Assembly (NCBI RefSeq): GCF_000003815.2 | Contig: NC_049997.1 | Span: 14,610,666-14,674,665 of the forward strand | Length of the DNA stretch: 64,000 nt | Origin: Branchiostoma floridae | Lineage: Eukaryota; Chordata; Leptocardii; Amphioxiformes; Branchiostomatidae | Direction of reading: 5' to 3' | Shown: piece after piece, positions 60,316 through 64,000 of the stretch | Layout: each line of letters begins with the position of its first letter | Position numbering within the stretch: the first letter of the stretch is position 1 | Made by a program: the position numbers and the translations under genes | Notes under the pieces: generated by a model | Database searches by the model: none | What the model was told of the DNA's origin: nothing | Seen by the model: only the letters and a program-made list of their open reading frames with translations

Positions 60316-60691
60316 GAATATTCAATATCCAAGGCTCGACTGCTCATGCCCACCCGCGAAGCCACCCACGTCATGTATGCAGCAAAATTGTCTAGAGAAG
60401 TCAACAGCAAGTACACATTCGGACTTACAGATCATCATCGGACAGCGTTCGACTGCCCGGGCCCGAATTGGACGCAAAGCTAGGTCTGTTTACCATTGTT
60501 TTTCTGTCACTTTTTGTCACTTGCAATTAGCCCTCGGGCAAGATCTTGCAATAAACTAAATTTAACAGTGGCGATTTTTAAAAGAAACGTTTCTATCGTG
60601 GATCTTACTGTGGCTACGGGCAAATCTAGTATCGTCCTATGATCAAGGCGCGTTGTTTAGTACAGAAGAGTGAACCTCAGCAAATGCTGCA

Positions 60692-61513
60692 ATGATGAAA
60701 GTTCTAGTCATCTTGTGTGCACTTTTTATCATCATTGTGTGCGTGGCTACAACCACCAGGAGTGAAGCCCTCCCTACAGACTGTATCGAGTCAAAAACAT
60801 CGGTTACTGGTGCGCTGCGTGTGATAGTAACGTGTACTGGTCGAGAGTTGACCAGCTTCCCTGACGACATCCCGCCTGATACTATTGCTCTGAAGCTAAC
60901 GGAAAACAAAATCCGTCATGTTCCACATATTCCACTGCTGAAAAAATTGAACTTGTTGTTCGACTTGAGTAAGAACCTGATCGAAACTCTGTCTTGGCGG
61001 TCACTCTGCAACATTTCTGCCGTGAGTCGAATCTACTTGAATCGAAACAGGATCGTAAACGTCGAATTTGGGAGCTACATCAACGAGCTGAGAAATCTCC
61101 GGTATGTAGATCTGGCATGGAATAGGATCGCATCCTTGGCTGAAAGTGATCTTGGACTGCCCTTGATGAAAGCAAAAATCCACCTCATTCTCAACCCGTT
61201 CCACTGCGACTGCAAGCTGGCATGGCTAATCAACAAGATGAAATGTTTGCGAGACAGTGGAGATGATATTGGGGGAGCTAAATCATGCAAAGCCTCGAGC
61301 TCCTTTCTTTCCAACGCGCACTATCTAGGCGGAACTGGCTCCATGTACTGTGCCTCACCACGTCAGTTACATAAAAGGCCTCTGTCATCAGTTTCCATAC
61401 CTGGGTTAGCTTGTGCAACGATGCCTCCATCAACATCACTGAGGATTTCAACGCATCAGCAAATGAGTGGAAATACGGATGTTGATAGCGCCACCGAGAC
61501 TATGGACAGTTGA
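60692..61513 (+). CDS. Leucine-rich-repeat extracellular protein
   Basis: 273 aa from the ATG at 60692. A second ATG follows at once (MM). A signal peptide spans about residues 1-26 (VLVILCALFIIIVCVA). An N-terminal cysteine region (DCIESK...VTCTG) precedes about four leucine-rich repeats (ALKLTENKIRHVP, LLFDLSKNLIETL, RIYLNRNRIVNV, YVDLAWNRIASL). A C-terminal cap has the typical CxC (NPFHCDCKLAWL) and further cysteines. The frame stops at TGA 61511-61513 with no membrane segment. A transmembrane/tail ORF follows in another frame, so the real gene may continue by splicing or this copy may be frameshifted. Amphioxus has a large family of such LRR proteins; an immune or adhesion role is only a guess. 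Confidence 0.8.
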   Translation: MMKVLVILCALFIIIVCVATTTRSEALPTDCIESKTSVTGALRVIVTCTGRELTSFPDDIPPDTIALKLTENKIRHVPHIPLLKKLNLLFDLSKNLIETLSWRSLCNISAVSRIYLNRNRIVNVEFGSYINELRNLRYVDLAWNRIASLAESDLGLPLMKAKIHLILNPFHCDCKLAWLINKMKCLRDSGDDIGGAKSCKASSSFLSNAHYLGGTGSMYCASPRQLHKRPLSSVSIPGLACATMPPSTSLRISTHQQMSGNTDVDSATETMDS

Positions 61514-61629
61514 AAAATCTGTCGACTGACCTGCTCTGTCGTACTGAACTGTATCTGGTTTATCATTTCCACCAACATGTATTGTTTTGTGTTTTGTGTT
61601 ATTTTTTTGAAAGTGTTCTATGGTGTAAC

Positions 61630-61938
61630 ATGATAGAACTGTTAGTGTTACATTATTCGCCGGGACGGCTCAAGGTTAAGCCATGGGGGAGTGTAGGGAT
61701 GGTGATCGGAACCGTCCACATCATCATCATCATGACATCAGCCGGCCTTGTCGGGATAGTTTTAACCGCCTGTGTGATCTTAGAGTTAATCAAATACCGA
61801 CGGTTGCAGAATCTCCCAAACAGGGCAGCAAATGTCCTTCAGCACCAGAACACCGTACCGTTTCAAAACCCTGTTTACGAATACGCCAGCAACAGCGCCG
61901 ATCAAACTGGACCAACATCCTCCATAGAACTATCATAG
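61630..61938 (+). CDS. Transmembrane and cytoplasmic-tail ORF, probable end of the LRR receptor
   Basis: From ATG 61630 the ORF encodes about 102 aa. It has one strong membrane segment (VIGTVHIIIIM...GLVGIVLTACVIL), a basic stop-transfer (KYRR), and a short tail with NPVYEY, an NPxY-type motif, ending at TAG 61936-61938. Its frame is shifted relative to the LRR ORF, which ends 117 bp upstream. The order (signal, LRR, LRRCT, then TM with NPxY tail) is that of a single-pass LRR receptor. An unrecognised intron or a one-base shift between about 61410 and 61690 would join the two. No clear donor/acceptor pair was found. Confidence 0.5.
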   Translation: MIELLVLHYSPGRLKVKPWGSVGMVIGTVHIIIIMTSAGLVGIVLTACVILELIKYRRLQNLPNRAANVLQHQNTVPFQNPVYEYASNSADQTGPTSSIELS

Positions 61939-62499
61939 CTCGCCTTTCATAATCCAGCCTTGCAAATTAAATCTAGACACACTTAGTTCAAAATCCTCCT
62001 CCGCCAATACAAAATGTGTCCTATCACAGCAGCAAGTCAGCCTGTTTCCCAACGCAGGCTCAAAAACCTGACCATTATTATACCATATAATTACAACTCA
62101 CTCTTGTACCAGCTCACGTTTACATTCAAGTCTTTCAAAAAAGTTAAACATTTTCTTGGTTTCTTAGTATAGTGTAAGAAAATTAGACGATGCCCGACGT
62201 GTGTGAAGAACTGGGAAGAGACAAGAATCTTTTCCGACGATCGATTGAGTTGAGTTGAGTTGAACCACATAGTTTCCCAAAATTGTCTCTGGGTTAATGA
62301 ATTATTTCTTGAGACCAACTAATGCCACATCAACAAAGTCAAAGATATAAAAGTCTAGCCGTAAAAATCTGTTGGGATCAGTATGTAGAAGTGCTTGTTG
62401 TGTTTGATGAAGTTGTACGGATTATTTTAAGTCCAGCGTTGAGGTATTATTAGCCATCCAGATGTTTGGAAAGTAACTTCAACATTATATTGTGACAAG

Positions 62500-62800
62500 T
62501 CCCTGTCATAAGAAAACTTGTGTCTAGATCTAGAAATCAGTATTAAAATGTTTTCTTGTCAATATGTGAGTATATGATGTTAAAAAAATCATACAAATAT
62601 TGAGAAATGTATTTTATGTTTTGTTTCATTGGGAGTTGGGATTAGTACAAGTTCCTGTTATGACAGAACTTGTGTCTAGATCTAGAAAGCATTATTAAAA
62701 TGTTTTCTTGTAAATATGTGAGTATATAGTATATAAAATCATACAAATGTTGAGAAATGTATTTTGTGTTTTGTTTCATCGGGAGCTGGAATTAGTAAGA
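62500..62800. repeat. Tandem duplication, unit about 160 bp
   Basis: The blocks CTTGTGTCTAGATCTAGAAA, TTAAAATGTTTTCTTGT, ATATGTGAGTATAT, AAATCATACAAAT and GTTTTGTTTCAT occur twice in the same order, at about 62517-62640 and 62678-62785. Non-coding. Confidence 0.85.
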
Positions 62801-63439
62801 CATCGCTACTTCACAATACATTGAGAAGTGTTTCTTGAGGTTTTTATGGATTAACATTATCAATTGTACATGTTTGTTTATTTCCTAAATGATTTAGATG
62901 AAGCATTTACATGTACATCCTTACATCCAAAAAATGTATGGGATCCACGTATCGTAATTAACATGTATATACAGCAGTTACAACACCTTTGTGTGGAACT
63001 TCTATATCTAAAGATAAAATAAAATGCATCGGTCGGTGTGAAAATGTCTTTTTCTTGTCTTTTGTTGACATACGAAACAAACTGATGGTGTAAACTATGG
63101 TTCGGCGACCTCATATATCCGTGAATGATTTTATGCAAATAACTAACTCATTTGCATAACTTATGCAATCTGATGTTCACCTTCAACTAACACAAGCCAT
63201 GAGTATAAAGTTCCAATCATTTAATTTTTATCATTAAGCAGTTCGCCAATTTTGTACCAATTATGTAATGACGACGATGATGATGATGATGATGCAACTC
63301 AGTTCCTCATTGCAATTGCATGACGCGTGATGTATATAACAGCTATTGCTAGCATAGTACGTGGGTATTAACTTAAAGCAAATCTTAAAGCATAACTTAA
63401 TCCCAAGGCTCATCTTGGACTACCTTCTAAGAACAGACA

Positions 63440-64000
63440 AAGACAAGCGAAAGAAAGGGATCAATAACATCAGTAAAACAAACAGATCGGGGGATAAGCA
63501 ACAGTCTGTTTGATGGATAGTCAAAGACTACCCTTTAGCCACTGTCTGGCGATGGATTATAGTTGCACGAGCAATCGTAAACAAACGCTTGATAACAATC
63601 CATTGAAAGCTTATATTCACGAAGAAAAAAGATAATCAAACGACTTCAGTCTTAAGTCTATGAAGGTTAGACATCCAGGTAATACGATACACGAGGTAAC
63701 TAACATACAGCTACTCAAGCAACTGAGTAGATATTTAGTTTCAATAATCTATCCAGGTGTTTATATTACAGATTTAGAACATCCATAGGCCAGCGAAAGA
63801 AAGGTATCAATAACATTGGTAAAACAAATGGATGAGAAGGATAAGCACAAAACTGCTTGATGTAAGAGTCAAAGACTACACTATAATCACTGTCTGGCAA
63901 TGGATTATAGCTGCACAAGCAACAGTAAACAAGCGCCTTATAATAAACCATTGAAAACTTCTATTTACAAAGAAAAAGATCAAACAAACGACTTCAGTCT
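63440..64000. repeat. Tandem duplication, unit about 348 bp, running off the window
   Basis: The block AGCGAAAGAAAGG ... CACTGTCTGGC ... ATGGATTATAG ... AACGACTTCAGTCT occurs at about 63446-63653 and again at 63793-64000, with roughly 80 percent similarity by eye. The spacer includes a single MITE family 3 arm. Confidence 0.85.

Larger units (their letters stand above)
58361..60691. other. Divergent intergenic region between the zinc-finger and LRR genes
   Basis: No supportable coding region. It contains the minus SINE copy at 59320-59564, a hairpin MITE at 60195-60315, and the likely 5' exon and promoter of the zinc-finger gene somewhere in 58700-58950. I could not fix that exon. Confidence 0.4.
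61939..64000. other. Non-coding 3' flank
   Basis: No supportable gene. It is AT-rich, with the two tandem duplications listed separately, a (GAT)n run near 63275, and a single arm of MITE family 3 near 63705. Confidence 0.45.

Overview
This window looks like cephalochordate (amphioxus, Branchiostoma-type) genomic DNA. It is AT-rich, intron-rich animal sequence with GT-AG introns. The host genes have clear vertebrate counterparts but are diverged from them. It carries a DIRS-type retrotransposon, many small inverted-repeat elements (MITEs), mariner, LINE and tRNA-like SINE pieces, and two 100-N assembly gaps (3029-3128 and 42855-42954). The species call is inference from gene content and repeat style.

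Layout. (1) 1-1634, minus: 5' part of a DIRS-like retrotransposon, with a gag-like ORF and the start of pol joined at a canonical A AAA AAC -1 slippery site. (2) 5237-20257, minus: a complete 19-exon glutamine-dependent NAD+ synthetase gene (NADSYN1, 712 aa reconstructed). Its introns hold at least eight mobile insertions, including a 1.03-kb element with perfect 49-bp inverted ends and a RecQ-like helicase remnant. (3) 23488-30692, plus: a TATA-driven four-exon gene for a secreted 801-aa protein with an N-terminal Reeler-like domain and four CC...C...C-x6-CC repeats of anaphylatoxin/fibulin type. I do not recognise this architecture. (4) 32708-39901, minus: a complete 12-exon cyclin C gene (CCNC, 281 aa). 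(5) 41826-53586, plus: an Mdm2/Mdm4-type gene with SWIB, acidic, zinc-finger and RING parts and three alternative in-phase first exons. One of these follows a near-consensus p53 site and a TATA-like box, much like the vertebrate MDM2 P2 promoter. (6) 56261-58360, minus: a two-exon protein with a SAP-like N-terminus, a basic AT-hook-like stretch and five C2H2 fingers. (7) 60692-61513, plus: a secreted or membrane leucine-rich-repeat protein, followed out of frame by a transmembrane/cytoplasmic-tail ORF. (8) 62500-64000: two local tandem duplications.

How the genes relate. CCNC (Mediator kinase-module cyclin) and Mdm2 (p53 E3 ligase) are head to head across about 1.9 kb. The Reeler-like gene and CCNC converge, as do Mdm2 and the zinc-finger gene. 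NADSYN1 and the Reeler-like gene are divergent. Nothing else suggests one pathway; this is ordinary animal gene order.

Most distinctive signals: the putative p53-autoregulatory promoter of Mdm2; the Reeler plus anaphylatoxin-like repeat protein; an array of five extra copies of the exon-8 3' splice site in Mdm2; and a nested MITE pair that reveals a TA target-site duplication directly from an empty and a filled site.
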